DNA of 64,000 bases from an uncultured Christensenella sp. (GTDB lineage Bacteria > Bacillota > Clostridia > Christensenellales > Pumilibacteraceae). The first letter of the stretch is position 1, and each line of letters opens with the position of its first letter. Below the pieces are notes generated by a model, which was not told the origin of the DNA, made no database searches, and saw only the letters and a program-made list of their open reading frames with translations. Location of the stretch: contig CAJUGC010000002.1 of NCBI GenBank assembly GCA_910585955.1, forward strand, positions 119,685 to 183,684, given 5' to 3'. Position numbers and translations under genes: made by a program. Below are positions 6,224-15,700 of the stretch, in pieces.

Positions 6224-7432
6224 GGGTGAGTAGCCGGTAGAGAGTATAATACTCTGCCCCTGCTCCGACAATATCCAATCGACGAGCTTTTTCGTATTGC
6301 CCGTAGGCTCGCCGCGAGTTACCGCATAAAAATACACCGTGAACGGATAAGCGCCCATGCGGATATTCTCCGCGCTCGGATAGACGCCGCCGACGGACAG
6401 CATTTTACAGTCGGGGTTTGCATACATGGTATTTGCAAAATAGCGATAGGAATAACCGAGCGCGGGCTGAACTCCCCCGTATTCCACGGATATTTGCTCC
6501 ATCAGACTGCCGTCGCCCGCAAGGCTCATGTCGGGAAGAGGCTGCGGCTTGAGTATGGGAAGTCCGTCCATGACCCACTGAAGCCCCGTCTCGCTCCCCG
6601 AGCCCTCGGGTCTGCGAAATGCGACTATCTCCCCGCCCTCCTTCCAGCCGAGCGTACGCCAACGAGCCGTCTTGCCGCTGTAGACGTTGCGAATTTGCCG
6701 CACCGTCAAATCGTCTACGGGATTGTCTTTGCCGACGAGAAAGACGAACGCTTCCTTTCCTATCGGCGTGAGACAGAGCTCTACGCCCGCGGCGCGCGCC
6801 GCTTCCGTCTGCTTTTTGGACGCCGCCGCCGTAAAAATGACGTCGCGCTCGCCAGCAATAAGCGCGTCAAACGCCTTTACTGTGTTCGTAAACATTACGG
6901 ACTCCCGATTGATTTCGTACGCCATACGCGAATATACCGCCTCGGCGAACGCGGTGTAGACGGGATAGAGCGCAAGCGCTCCGTCCATTACGGGCAAATC
7001 GCCGTCGAGTTTGAGCGTCGCTTCGCCGTCGAGCTTTGCAAGCTCGTTGCCCTCTTTGAACGGTTCGTAGATCGACAGATCGGGCAACACTTCCTTTACG
7101 TCGGATCCTCCGTCCGAAAGCCACCACCCGCCGACAAGCGAGGTCGGAAACAGCGCCGCCGACAGAAGTATCACGAGCGCGACGGCAATCGCCACGGGTA
7201 CGCGCCGCCATACGGGCTTAAGCCAAGAAAGCACGGCTACGCCTCCGACGAACATAACGCAAAGCGCGATCGGCATTGCGCCTACCATGTTGTCGATTTG
7301 AGTCAATTCCCTCAGATATTCGTATTTCCACAGCAGCGACAGCGCAAGCGCGAGGGCCGCCGCCGTAATCGCTATGCGCGCGGCGAGCAGTCCCGCTTTC
7401 AGCGCGCGCGACTTGACAACTATTTCGTCCAT
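6218..7432 (-). CDS. Membrane-anchored PstS-like substrate-binding protein
   Basis: This protein has 404 residues; the start at 7432 follows an AAGGTGG site and lies 2 bp after the upstream stop. Three N-terminal membrane segments (about 15-35, 45-65, 75-98) are followed by an extracytoplasmic domain of the periplasmic binding protein PBP-like_2/PstS type: DLPVMDGALALYP near the start, VFTAAASKKQ, and RRPEGSGSETGLQWVM, which matches the phosphate-loop motif RxxGSGT. PstS proteins bind phosphate for an ABC importer, but no pstCAB genes are adjacent and the three-helix anchor is unusual. Ligand identity is inference. The last codons and stop are supplied by the 6095-6223 repeat. Confidence 0.72.
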   Translation of the reverse strand: MDEIVVKSRALKAGLLAARIAITAAALALALSLLWKYEYLRELTQIDNMVGAMPIALCVMFVGGVAVLSWLKPVWRRVPVAIAVALVILLSAALFPTSLVGGWWLSDGGSDVKEVLPDLSIYEPFKEGNELAKLDGEATLKLDGDLPVMDGALALYPVYTAFAEAVYSRMAYEINRESVMFTNTVKAFDALIAGERDVIFTAAASKKQTEAARAAGVELCLTPIGKEAFVFLVGKDNPVDDLTVRQIRNVYSGKTARWRTLGWKEGGEIVAFRRPEGSGSETGLQWVMDGLPILKPQPLPDMSLAGDGSLMEQISVEYGGVQPALGYSYRYFANTMYANPDCKMLSVGGVYPSAENIRMGAYPFTVYFYAVTRGEPTGNTKKLVDWILSEQGQSIILSTGYSPL

Positions 7433-7434
7433 GG

Positions 7435-7974
7435 CTACATCCACCTTATGACTATGACGCGCGTGCTCAAGAGAATAATAAATGTTACCGTGACCAAAAC
7501 GGGCAAAGCTACGGCGATTATACTCAAGGCAAGCCCGACTTTGCCGATTTTCTTTCTGTCGCAAATGCCGACAATACCGAGCACTATCCCTATTATGGGA
7601 AGTAAGGGCACGAATAAAAAAGGAACAAGCGCAAAAAAGCCGGCATAGAACATCGGCACCGCGGCAAGCTCTGTGCCTATCGCCGCGAGCGGCATTGTGA
7701 GTTCGGGCGGCTCGACGGCTCGCCTATAGCAGTACAAAAAGACGAAATACTTTATTCCGAGCACGACGGCGGGGACTAAAAACAGCGACGCAAAAAACAC
7801 CCCGACTTCATGTCCGCCGCCCGCTATTATTCCCATAGATAAAGAAAAAGCCGAAATCGCAACACAGACTATCGCAACTATAAGGCGAGCCGTGTTCGTT
7901 TTCGGACATATTAATTTCTTATTCGCTTGCGCGGACTCGTCGTTTTCGGTTGCATGAGAAAGCAAAGGTTCCAT
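7435..7974 (-). CDS. Polytopic membrane protein, unknown function
   Basis: This protein has 179 residues. After a charged 28-residue N-terminus there are about five hydrophobic segments (near 29-50, 57-80, 93-112, 115-138 and 147-172), with a short cytoplasmic loop GICDRKKIGKVG before the last. I recognise no family. It is the first gene of a two-gene operon with the PstS-like protein (2-bp gap) from a consensus promoter at 8004-8032, so a shared membrane role is likely. Confidence 0.7.
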   Translation of the reverse strand: MEPLLSHATENDESAQANKKLICPKTNTARLIVAIVCVAISAFSLSMGIIAGGGHEVGVFFASLFLVPAVVLGIKYFVFLYCYRRAVEPPELTMPLAAIGTELAAVPMFYAGFFALVPFLFVPLLPIIGIVLGIVGICDRKKIGKVGLALSIIAVALPVLVTVTFIILLSTRVIVIRWM

Positions 7975-8003
7975 ACAATAACTCCTTTTTTGTCCGCACT
8001 TTT

Positions 8004-8032
8004 ATTATACTACTCGATTAACGATTTGTCAA
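8004..8032 (-). promoter_or_regulatory. Consensus promoter of the 7974-6218 operon
   Basis: TTGACA (8027-8032), a 17-nt spacer and TATAAT (8004-8009) on the minus strand. AAGGAG lies just before the ATG at 7974. Confidence 0.85.
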
Positions 8033-8070
8033 TAGGCAATTTAAAATTTCTACTTAAAAACTCAACTGCC

Positions 8071-9015
8071 CTAAATCAAAAGCGCGAGAAGCGGCAACGT
8101 CGCGATCGACAAAATAGAGCCGAGCAGCACCATATTTGCCGCGGTGTCCTGCCCCTCTCCCAAAATCTCCGCATAATTCTGTACGACGGACGCCACGGGA
8201 CAGGCGCACATAATGAACATACAAACCTTTATTTCCGCGGCAATCGGCAAGAAGAACAACGCTCCGAAAACAAACAGCGGAAAAACAATCTGATTTACGG
8301 CTACGGAGAAATACTGAAGCGAATTTACGAACAGCGCTTTCGCCTTCACCGTCGCAAGCCGCATACCCATTATGAGCATACAAAGCGGCGTCGTCATCTT
8401 GCCGAGCACGGTTATCATATTGCCGAGCGCGCCGAAAAACGCGCCGCTCTCCGCCGAAAGCTTGAAGCCCGTGAAAAAGAACGGCAGAGCGACCGCAATC
8501 GACAGCACTGCCGGATTGATAAATATTTTTTTTACGCCGAAATACTTTTTATCGCGCGTTATTATCGCGCACACGAGCGTCCAACCGATGAGATTCATCG
8601 ACAGGAAGTACATCATAGAATAAGCCGCAACATTCGGCGAATCGGGGAAAATCGCTTCGAGAAGAGGCACTCCGAGGAACGAGCAGTTCGACATCGTAGT
8701 CGCCACGGTAGCTATACGGTAGCGGATGTCCTCTTGTTTTTTGCGGAATACAAAAAAGAAAAAACCTATAAACAAAAGTTGCGCGGCGGTTATTATCCCG
8801 AAAAATATCAAAAGGTTTATGCCAAGCTCAGCCGTGAAATCGGCTTTTCCGAAAGAATAAAGCGTGAGCGCGGGTTGGCACACATACATGAGCGTTTTGG
8901 AAAACGCCGAAATGCTTTCGGGTTTTACCGCCTTGGACTTTACGAGTATGAAACCGGGCACCGCGACGAGAAGCATGATACCGACGGTCATCAATGTTAT
9001 CAGAAAGGTTTGCAT
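8071..9015 (-). CDS. AEC-family transporter (malate/auxin efflux type)
   Basis: This protein has 314 residues, all membrane, with about ten segments split by a central cytoplasmic stretch (ITRDKKYFGVKKIFINP, a family hallmark near residue 155-171). The N-terminal half has YVCQPALTLYSF and the conserved TATTMSNCSFLGVPLL-like motif; the C-terminal half has GKMTTPLCMLIMGMRLA and CPVASVVQNYAE. AEC carriers move organic acids or related anions across the cytoplasmic membrane. The start MQTFLIT at 9015 is chosen because the family begins there. It has no evident Shine-Dalgarno site and lies only a few bases after the predicted transcription start. Confidence 0.85.
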   Translation of the reverse strand: MQTFLITLMTVGIMLLVAVPGFILVKSKAVKPESISAFSKTLMYVCQPALTLYSFGKADFTAELGINLLIFFGIITAAQLLFIGFFFFVFRKKQEDIRYRIATVATTMSNCSFLGVPLLEAIFPDSPNVAAYSMMYFLSMNLIGWTLVCAIITRDKKYFGVKKIFINPAVLSIAVALPFFFTGFKLSAESGAFFGALGNMITVLGKMTTPLCMLIMGMRLATVKAKALFVNSLQYFSVAVNQIVFPLFVFGALFFLPIAAEIKVCMFIMCACPVASVVQNYAEILGEGQDTAANMVLLGSILSIATLPLLALLI

Positions 9016-9024
9016 AGCTATTAT

Positions 9025-9053
9025 GTTATAGCACCGATCGAAAAATAATGCAA
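9025..9053 (-). promoter_or_regulatory. Promoter of the AEC transporter gene
   Basis: TTGCAT (9048-9053), a 17-nt spacer and TATAAC (9025-9030) on the minus strand. Transcription would begin around 9018, two or three bases before the ATG, implying a leaderless mRNA. Confidence 0.55.
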
Positions 9054-9085
9054 CGGATTTCGATCTCTTTTTATTCCGTAAATGC

Positions 9086-9113
9086 AAAAAGAAAGCGTAA
9101 ACGAATTTACGCT
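9086..9113 (-). terminator. Terminator after the transglutaminase locus
   Basis: On the minus strand AGCGTAAA-TTCG-TTTACGCT forms a perfect 8-bp stem with a tetraloop, followed by TTCTTTTT. It lies 29 bp after the stop at 9142. Confidence 0.85.
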
Positions 9114-9141
9114 CTCTTTACAGAGTTTCTTATTTTAGCAC

Positions 9142-10491
9142 TTACTTGCTCTTCTTACTTGCGGCGATCTGCTTTTTGAAGAAGATGAAGTACAGTGCGA
9201 CGCCCGCGCCCGCAAGCACCGCTACGGCTATTATCACGATAGTCACTATCAGAGCAACATGTCTTGTCGGTTCGGGCTCGACGGGATTGGTTTCGATCGG
9301 ACCCGGAACGGACGCAATTATCTTATCGCTGTCCTTAACGACTATCCGGGGAGTTACTATCGTTATGCCGTTGTCGCTGTTGTGTTTATAGACGCGCTCG
9401 GATATGAACGAGACCTCTACTACGCTTCCCTTCTCGGCGACGTCATCATAGGAAACGGAAAGTTTGCCGCCGGAAACCTTTGCCGTCACGTCCTTGCCGT
9501 CGAGGAGCACGCGATCGATCTTGTATCCATTATCCGGAGTAAACGTATATTCAACGCTCTCGCTTGCCGATTTAAGCGTCGTGACGGTGTTCTTGTCAAT
9601 CGCACCGCCCTCGCCCGAAACAGTCGAGTAAACGCTTCTTCCGCTCGAAACTTTAGAAGAGTCTACAGCGCATATCATGAACGGGCTGAAGCTGTTTACG
9701 GTCGCGATTATGCCGTACTCGGTTATGACGCAAGGAACTTCCTGCACTTCTTTGATAGTGCCGTCCGGATTACGAGTATAGTGGTAGACCGTGAAAGTCA
9801 CGCCCTTGTCTTCCGGACCGTAGCCCTCGGGGAATCCGAAGCCGACCTGCATATAGCTTCTGTCCGGCACTTTCTGAACGATGCCGCAAACGTGCAAATC
9901 TATCTCGTAAGTCGAACTTGCCTTTACGTCGCTTTCGGTCAAAGACGTATCGGACAAAAGTTTGTCTTTCATGTCGTCCGACTCTTCCTTTGAAGGCTCG
10001 TTTATGACAAGCATGAGCTGGCTTCTCTGATTGCCGACTATGGGCTGACCGTTCTTATCCTTGAAGTCCTCGTTTGCGAGATTGCCCGTGCTTACAAAAG
10101 AAGGCTCGCCGAACACCTGCATATAAAGTCTGCCGTCGTTGAATACCTTAGGGCAAATAACCTGTTTCAACTTAAAAGTCAAGCTTGCCGCTCCGGGCGC
10201 TTTTTCGCTCTTTTTACCGACAAGGTTGGTCGGTATGAAATTATAGGTCATGCAGTTATGCGAGTACTGCTTGCTCGGAGTAAAGTCGAATTCGAGAATG
10301 CTCGTTTCCGGCTTCCACACCAAATTTTCGATCTTGATGTATTTGTGGAAATCGTCGCGTTCCGCCGTTACCGTAACGGTAACACCGTCCTTTCCGAGCT
10401 TTTCGTCGACATATATCATCTCGTCGCTATACTCTAAGGTAACATGGACTTTTTCGAGCGACTTTATCATGCCCTTTCCGTCGGGCGTCAT
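9142..10491 (-). CDS. C-terminal part of frameshifted surface transglutaminase
   Basis: This 449-residue reading frame (ATG 10491) is almost certainly the downstream part of the gene at 10488-11990. One extra C in the eight-C tract at 10505-10512 joins the frames as YIPPPYVKKMTPDG and gives one protein of 949 residues. This part has beta-rich modules, a segment GFGFPEGYGPEDKGVTFTVY, SFSPFMICAV (common in clostridial surface proteins), an InlB-like TFTPDNGYKIDRVLLDGK module, and a C-terminal membrane helix (ALIVTIVIIAVAVLAGAG) followed by a basic tail. On its own it has no signal peptide and no clear ribosome site, so independent translation is unlikely. Confidence 0.8.
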   Translation of the reverse strand: MTPDGKGMIKSLEKVHVTLEYSDEMIYVDEKLGKDGVTVTVTAERDDFHKYIKIENLVWKPETSILEFDFTPSKQYSHNCMTYNFIPTNLVGKKSEKAPGAASLTFKLKQVICPKVFNDGRLYMQVFGEPSFVSTGNLANEDFKDKNGQPIVGNQRSQLMLVINEPSKEESDDMKDKLLSDTSLTESDVKASSTYEIDLHVCGIVQKVPDRSYMQVGFGFPEGYGPEDKGVTFTVYHYTRNPDGTIKEVQEVPCVITEYGIIATVNSFSPFMICAVDSSKVSSGRSVYSTVSGEGGAIDKNTVTTLKSASESVEYTFTPDNGYKIDRVLLDGKDVTAKVSGGKLSVSYDDVAEKGSVVEVSFISERVYKHNSDNGITIVTPRIVVKDSDKIIASVPGPIETNPVEPEPTRHVALIVTIVIIAVAVLAGAGVALYFIFFKKQIAASKKSK

Positions 10492-11990
10492 CTTCTTAAC
10501 GTAAGGGGGGGGATGTACTGTCCGTATCCTTTATTCGTATATACGGAACTTACGGCAAGCAAATGGACGTTCGTCAATTTGTCGGGATTATAAGTATACA
10601 AAATATCGTCCGGAGCATAGTCGATTACGCCGTACTGAGTATGATTAACCGTGCCGTTATGGTCGAAAATAGTGTACTCCCCTGCAAAGCCTCCATCGTA
10701 GTTTTCCTTATAAAACAACGGTTGGCAGAACCAGCGAGACCATGTTTTCCCGTCCGCCGAAGCTCTGTAAACAAGATACTTGCCCTCGTCCATGAGCGTG
10801 AGACCGTCCTTGCCCTCATAGCTTACGCCGAGAACAAGCGTTGCCTTTTCTATTCCGTCGTCGGGATCGACAAACGACGTATAACCGAACTTCACTCCGT
10901 CTATTTCATTTTCGTCTTCAAACTTAAATCCGCTTCCATCCTCGTTCACACCGTAATTCAACGGACGAAGCGCGGGATACTTAAGCTCGAAGCCCGACGA
11001 AGAAATCACGCCGTCCTCGAAATGATTTTTAGAAAGGACTTCTTCTCCGACAAGCAGATATTTTTCGTTGTTTACGTTGCCGTCGTTGTAAGTTACATCG
11101 ACGCCGTACCACAAGCCGTTTACTTCGACTGCATTCCACATATGAGCTTCGAAGCCCGCCTCGAGTCCCGAAACGGAATTGCCGGAATATGCCGAGCCCT
11201 GAACGAGCACGCAGTTGATTCCGAGTCTGTCCATAACGGCTTTGAACGCGCGCGCATATCCGCCGCACATAGCCTTGCCCTTTACAAGTGCGCCGTAAGC
11301 CGTGTTTACATACGCCGCATACACATTTCCGCTCGTAGCGTTTTCGTAAGCGCCGTAATCGTATTCGACCGTTCTTACAAGCTCCTTATTCACGAACTTG
11401 ATCCGCTCGACGGGATCTTCGAGCTTCCTTGCTTCGTTTACAAGCGCGCCGAGCTTATTCTCGTATTCGTCCACCGCAGTCTTGACCTGAGCGGCAGTCT
11501 CGAACGCATTGTCGAGATAGTAATTTTCCGCTTTGCCCGTACCGACGAACGCCACGTTCTTGCCGTTTTGCGTGCCCGCAGACAGATAGAGCTTATACAC
11601 GTCGACATAGAAAAGATCGGGATGATCCATATAGAACGCGTCCCGCGCCGCGCCGAAAGCAACGGGGATCTTGGGCGAAGCAGCGTCGAGATATTCGGAA
11701 AGCTCGTCGTCCGTAAGCGTCCCCGAGGCAACGAGATCGTATTCGTATTTTCCGTCGTGGAACTTATTTTCTTTTGCCATGTCAAGCATGACGTCGTAGA
11801 ACTTTTCGGCAAGCGGACTCTTTGCGAGCTCGCCGTAATAATAGCCGTGTTCCGATCCTGCCGAAGCTTCTTCCGCAAAAGAAGTCTTTACGCTTGCAAA
11901 GCAGAGCTGCGCGGCCACCGCGCATACCGCGAACATAGCGGTAAGCAACAGCGTTGCAAGCAGGGACTTGCGTTTCGTATTTTCTTTCAT
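10488..11990 (-). CDS. Secreted transglutaminase-like protein, N-terminal part
   Basis: This frame has 500 residues to its out-of-frame stop. The start is at ATG 11990, preceded by GGAGG seven bases upstream. A signal peptide (about 1-36, KENTKRKSLLATLLLTAMF and on) leads to a transglutaminase-like domain with the Cys-His-Asp triad visible: GKAMCGGYARAFKAVMDR, then EAHMWNAVEVNGLWYGVDV with the Asp in VDVTYND. Such domains act as cysteine proteases or cross-linking enzymes on cell surfaces. A beta domain follows. The frame ends 11 codons past the eight-C tract (PPLTLRR), whereas adding one C continues into the 9142-10491 frame, which holds the membrane anchor. Without that part the product would be released. 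Confidence 0.85.
   Translation of the reverse strand: MKENTKRKSLLATLLLTAMFAVCAVAAQLCFASVKTSFAEEASAGSEHGYYYGELAKSPLAEKFYDVMLDMAKENKFHDGKYEYDLVASGTLTDDELSEYLDAASPKIPVAFGAARDAFYMDHPDLFYVDVYKLYLSAGTQNGKNVAFVGTGKAENYYLDNAFETAAQVKTAVDEYENKLGALVNEARKLEDPVERIKFVNKELVRTVEYDYGAYENATSGNVYAAYVNTAYGALVKGKAMCGGYARAFKAVMDRLGINCVLVQGSAYSGNSVSGLEAGFEAHMWNAVEVNGLWYGVDVTYNDGNVNNEKYLLVGEEVLSKNHFEDGVISSSGFELKYPALRPLNYGVNEDGSGFKFEDENEIDGVKFGYTSFVDPDDGIEKATLVLGVSYEGKDGLTLMDEGKYLVYRASADGKTWSRWFCQPLFYKENYDGGFAGEYTIFDHNGTVNHTQYGVIDYAPDDILYTYNPDKLTNVHLLAVSSVYTNKGYGQYIPPLTLRR
10505..10512. repeat. Homopolymeric G8/C8 tract at frameshift
   Basis: There are eight consecutive Gs on the plus strand (Cs in the coding strand). 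Nine or six Cs would join the two frames; eight separates them. The tract is a slipped-strand hotspot, so it may be phase variation, a fixed mutation or a sequencing error. Confidence 0.85.
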
Positions 11991-12021
11991 AAAAACCTCC
12001 AAAAAAGATTTATACCATATA

Positions 12022-12050
12022 ACTATAGTATTTAAAAGCAAAAAAGTCAA
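12022..12050 (-). promoter_or_regulatory. Promoter of the transglutaminase gene
   Basis: TTGACT (12045-12050), a 17-nt spacer and TATAGT (12022-12027) on the minus strand lie about 32 nt before the ATG. Confidence 0.75.
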
Positions 12051-12135
12051 CCGATTTTATGTCTTATATTCGGATACAAACTCGGAACGGACGCTCTTTA
12101 AGCCTGTAAAACGGCGAAAAATGTGTCAATATGGC

Positions 12136-12164
12136 TTGAAATTCCATAAAATATGTGATATAAT
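12136..12164 (+). promoter_or_regulatory. Promoter of the DUF3592 gene
   Basis: TTGAAA (12136-12141), a 17-nt spacer and TATAAT (12159-12164) lie about 40 nt before the ATG at 12204. Confidence 0.8.
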
Positions 12165-12203
12165 ATGCACAAGAATACGAAAATTTGAGGTTGATATAAA
12201 ATC

Positions 12204-12638
12204 ATGTCATTCAAACGCAACATCTTGATAGGTCTTTTAATGATTTGTCTCGGAACGGGACTTATCATCGGCGGAACAGTATACAAACAAGACACCGATA
12301 AAAAGCTCGACTCATGGCCGCACGCAGAAGCCGTAGTAGTAGATTACGACTCGGAATACCGTCGCGACAGCGACGGGGACAGCACTATAATGTACAGCGA
12401 AATTCTCGAATTCGAAGCAGACGGCGAAACATACAGAGTCAAGTCGAACTCTTCGTCGAACATTCGCCCGAGAATAGGCGCCGTACGAGAAATCGCTTAC
12501 GACCCCGTCAACCCTCGAAACATTGTCGAAAAAGCGTCGAACAAAATGCTTTTTATAATCCTTTTCATCGCGGGCGGAGCATTTGCCGCCGTAGGTCTTC
12601 TCCTCACCGTAACGTCTTTTGTAAAAAGGAAAAGTTGA
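12204..12638 (+). CDS. DUF3592 membrane protein
   Basis: This protein has 144 residues. Two membrane segments (about 7-27 and 115-139) flank an extracytoplasmic domain of about 85 residues. The domain has the DUF3592 pattern: WPHAEAVVVDYDSEYRRD, then ILEFEADGETYRVKS, and GAVREIAYDPVNPRNIV, in which the Y-D-P-x-N-P motif is typical. Function is unknown in the family. It is a single gene with its own promoter and shares a bidirectional terminator with the convergent lipoprotein gene. Confidence 0.75.
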   Translation: MSFKRNILIGLLMICLGTGLIIGGTVYKQDTDKKLDSWPHAEAVVVDYDSEYRRDSDGDSTIMYSEILEFEADGETYRVKSNSSSNIRPRIGAVREIAYDPVNPRNIVEKASNKMLFIILFIAGGAFAAVGLLLTVTSFVKRKS

Positions 12639-12702
12639 TATTATCCGACTTTGATCCATTCCCTATATTCGGCAACATTTAAAATAAAAACGACCTTATA
12701 TA

Positions 12703-12730
12703 AAAAGCGGAGCTAAATTGCTCCGCTTTT
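12703..12730. terminator. Bidirectional terminator between convergent genes
   Basis: AAAAGCGGAGC (12703-12713), loop TAAATT, GCTCCGCTTTT (12720-12730). It is symmetrical, with A and T runs on both flanks, and serves the DUF3592 gene and the end of the large minus-strand surface locus. Confidence 0.85.
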
Positions 12731-12777
12731 CTGTGTTGGTGTATATAAAGTTTTTTGTAGAGGCTTATTTGGTAGTT

Positions 12778-15700
12778 TTATGCAACGAGTGTTAAGACGC
12801 TACCGACACAATTTTGGTACTTGCTTGTAATCGTAGTGCTTACAAGCTTAATCGTATTATCGGTAACTTCCGCCGTCAATGTTTTGCCCACGCTTGCTTT
12901 GTCACACTGGACTTCGGTGAACGTAAGCGTCAACGTATTTCCTGACAATTCGGCAGTAAATTTGAAAGCAAAGGAGTCGCCTGAATTATAGAAAATACCG
13001 CTAATAGAAGAATCATCATCAAACACTATTTTCATAGGCGAATCGTCTCCCCAAACGTCTTTACCTCTGCCTGTAAACGTCTGTCCCGCAAATACGCTCT
13101 TTCCGAGGAATAATTTGTTTGCTACGTCTATGCCGTACTTTGCTGTCTCGCCAGAAGTATATAAGGTTATATTCGAACCGCTTACGACATAAGTCGAACC
13201 CGCGCCCGCATTTCCGTTGCCGTCGAGGGTAACCTTCGTCGTGCCGTCGGGAAGCGTGTAAGTGCCCGCATAGCCGTCTTGCTCGAGCGTATATACGCCG
13301 TCGCCGAGAGATATGACGCGCATGGTATTTGCCGCAACAAAATGCAACTTTCCGTCCCCGTCAACAGTAACGTCAACCGTCTCTCCGCCTATGGTAAGAT
13401 GTCCGTAGCCGTCGGAGCGAATGCTTCCGAGACTGCCTGTATAATCGCCTGCCGTGCCGTCGTCGAGTACAAACGTAGTGCCGTTGTGACCGAACTTAAA
13501 CAATTCCGCACTATTTCTCGAAATCGTCATAACATTGCCGTTGCTTGCGAAATCGGACATACTCGTGACTTCCGAATCATCGCTTGCTTTTACCGATACT
13601 CTCACATCACCGTAAACTTTGTTTTCATAAACGAAGAAGAACTTATCCTCACCGTTTATTTTAAATTTACCGAGTTTTGTCTTATTATCGTTCCAACGTA
13701 TGTAATTAGGCGTACCCGAGGACGCAAACGTATCATCGTCACTTGCTTTTATCAATACATACAAGTCGGTCGAAAGAGCCGTACTTGCCGACGTACCGTA
13801 ATTTGTAACCAATGTGCCGCTTGCGGAATCATAATAAGCATACTTACGGTTTGAGTTCGAACTTATTAACAAAGTAGCCACACCGTTTTCATAGCTCTCT
13901 ATTTTTCCGGTAAATTGTCCCGTTAAATTACCGAATACGTCCACGGTAAGAGTCGTCAAGCTCGATCTTAAAGTGCTTGTATCAAATTCGTAACCCTTAT
14001 ATGTTCCCATAAGAGCATGAGGAACAATCCACTTTGCATAGAGCATTGTATCGGCTTCGGGGATAAATTTTCCGTCTTGCAATACGACTTCCGTCCCTTC
14101 GGCAAAGTCGGACGAAGTATACCAACCGTATAAGTACTGACCGTCGTGAGTAAGCGCAGGTAGCTCGATTCCGATATTCTTATTTACCGTCATGGACGCT
14201 GCACTTTCAAATTCGGTCGTGAACGAAATCGTAACCATAGGCATATTTACGGAGAAAGTTTTTGCCGTCTTGTCGAGAGTCAATTCGAAATACTTTCCGT
14301 CGAAATACATATCTGCGGTGTAAGACGAACCGGCGGGAGCAAGCGAGTAAGTTCCCGTATTTTCTCCTACGGAGACGATTGCCGCACCGTCAACATTGAG
14401 CGTTACGTTTTCCGAAAGAAGCGTTCCCGTGTAGTCAATATCCTCGTAGCCGTCAAGGACGACAAAATTGTTGTTCAATCTGCCGAATTTAAACAGAGTA
14501 GCATTGTCTTTAGATATTACAATAATCTGTGCGTCGGAATAAATCTTTTCGAAATCGGTAAGTTCGCTTCCGTCCGCTTTGGTTGCAGTCCAAGTAATGC
14601 CGCCGTAAACCATTCGATTATAAATAAGCAGAACTTTTGTAGAATCATCCGAATACTTAACGAGAACAAATTTTGTGCATCCTTTGTCCCATGCGTTGTT
14701 AAATGAACTAGTCGCGCCTACTTCGCCGTTATTCTTAACAAAGAATTTAATATCGTGATAAGGTTCTTCCGTCTTTCCTGACAAATAATCGAAATAAAGA
14801 ACACCGTTTGCGAGGTCGGCTCCGCCTTTGCTAAGGCTACCGTTGTTATTCAAAACAAATCTTCCCGTTTGTTCGTTATATTCTTCTATAGTTCCGTTAA
14901 TAGTTCCGTTTGCCTGTCCAGAAGCTTTTCCATACTCATCGATAGTTAAAATGTTGGAAGTTGCATTATATGTATCCGTCTCTTTCACTATACCCGTTTC
15001 ACTCGGATCAAGATTTGCATAGCGATATGTACCGTAAAACGCATGAGGCGCGCCCCATTTTGCATATACAGTCGTGTCCTCCGTTACAGGAGTTTCACCG
15101 GAGATCCATTCTGTTCCCTCGTCAAAAGTCGAAGTCGTATACCAAGCCTCGAATCTGTAACCTGCCTTCGCCGGACGATCAAGAGATTTAACCGTATTCC
15201 AAGGAAGCTCGAAAGAGCCGTTGTCTTCGCCGTTGTTGTATACGACGGTGAGCGTGACTTTTCCGTACCATTTAGCGTAGTATGTCGTATCTGCCGTGAC
15301 GGTAACAATATACTGTCCTTCGTCGTTTACCGCAACTGCGTTTTCACACGCAGCGTCCTTAAACCAACCGCCGAAGAAATTTTCCGCCGTATTTGCGGGA
15401 ACGGGAAGTTCATAAGGAACATTGATATTGACTAACAGGCTCGTATTAAAGCCGTCTACCGCAATTTCGTCCAAATCGAGCGTTACGTTTACTTTGGGCA
15501 TTTCGACAGTCGCCGTCTTTGCAGACGCGTCGAGCGTCATGCGATAGTATTCGCTTTTGTTTTCGAGATAGACGTCGTAGTAGCTCTCTCCGGATACAGC
15601 TGTATAAGTACCGCTTTTATTGCCGTAAACGATATCGCCCATACCGTCGAGCTTTACGGTTTCGCCGCCCGCCGTGTATATGCCGTAGACTGCGTCGAGG

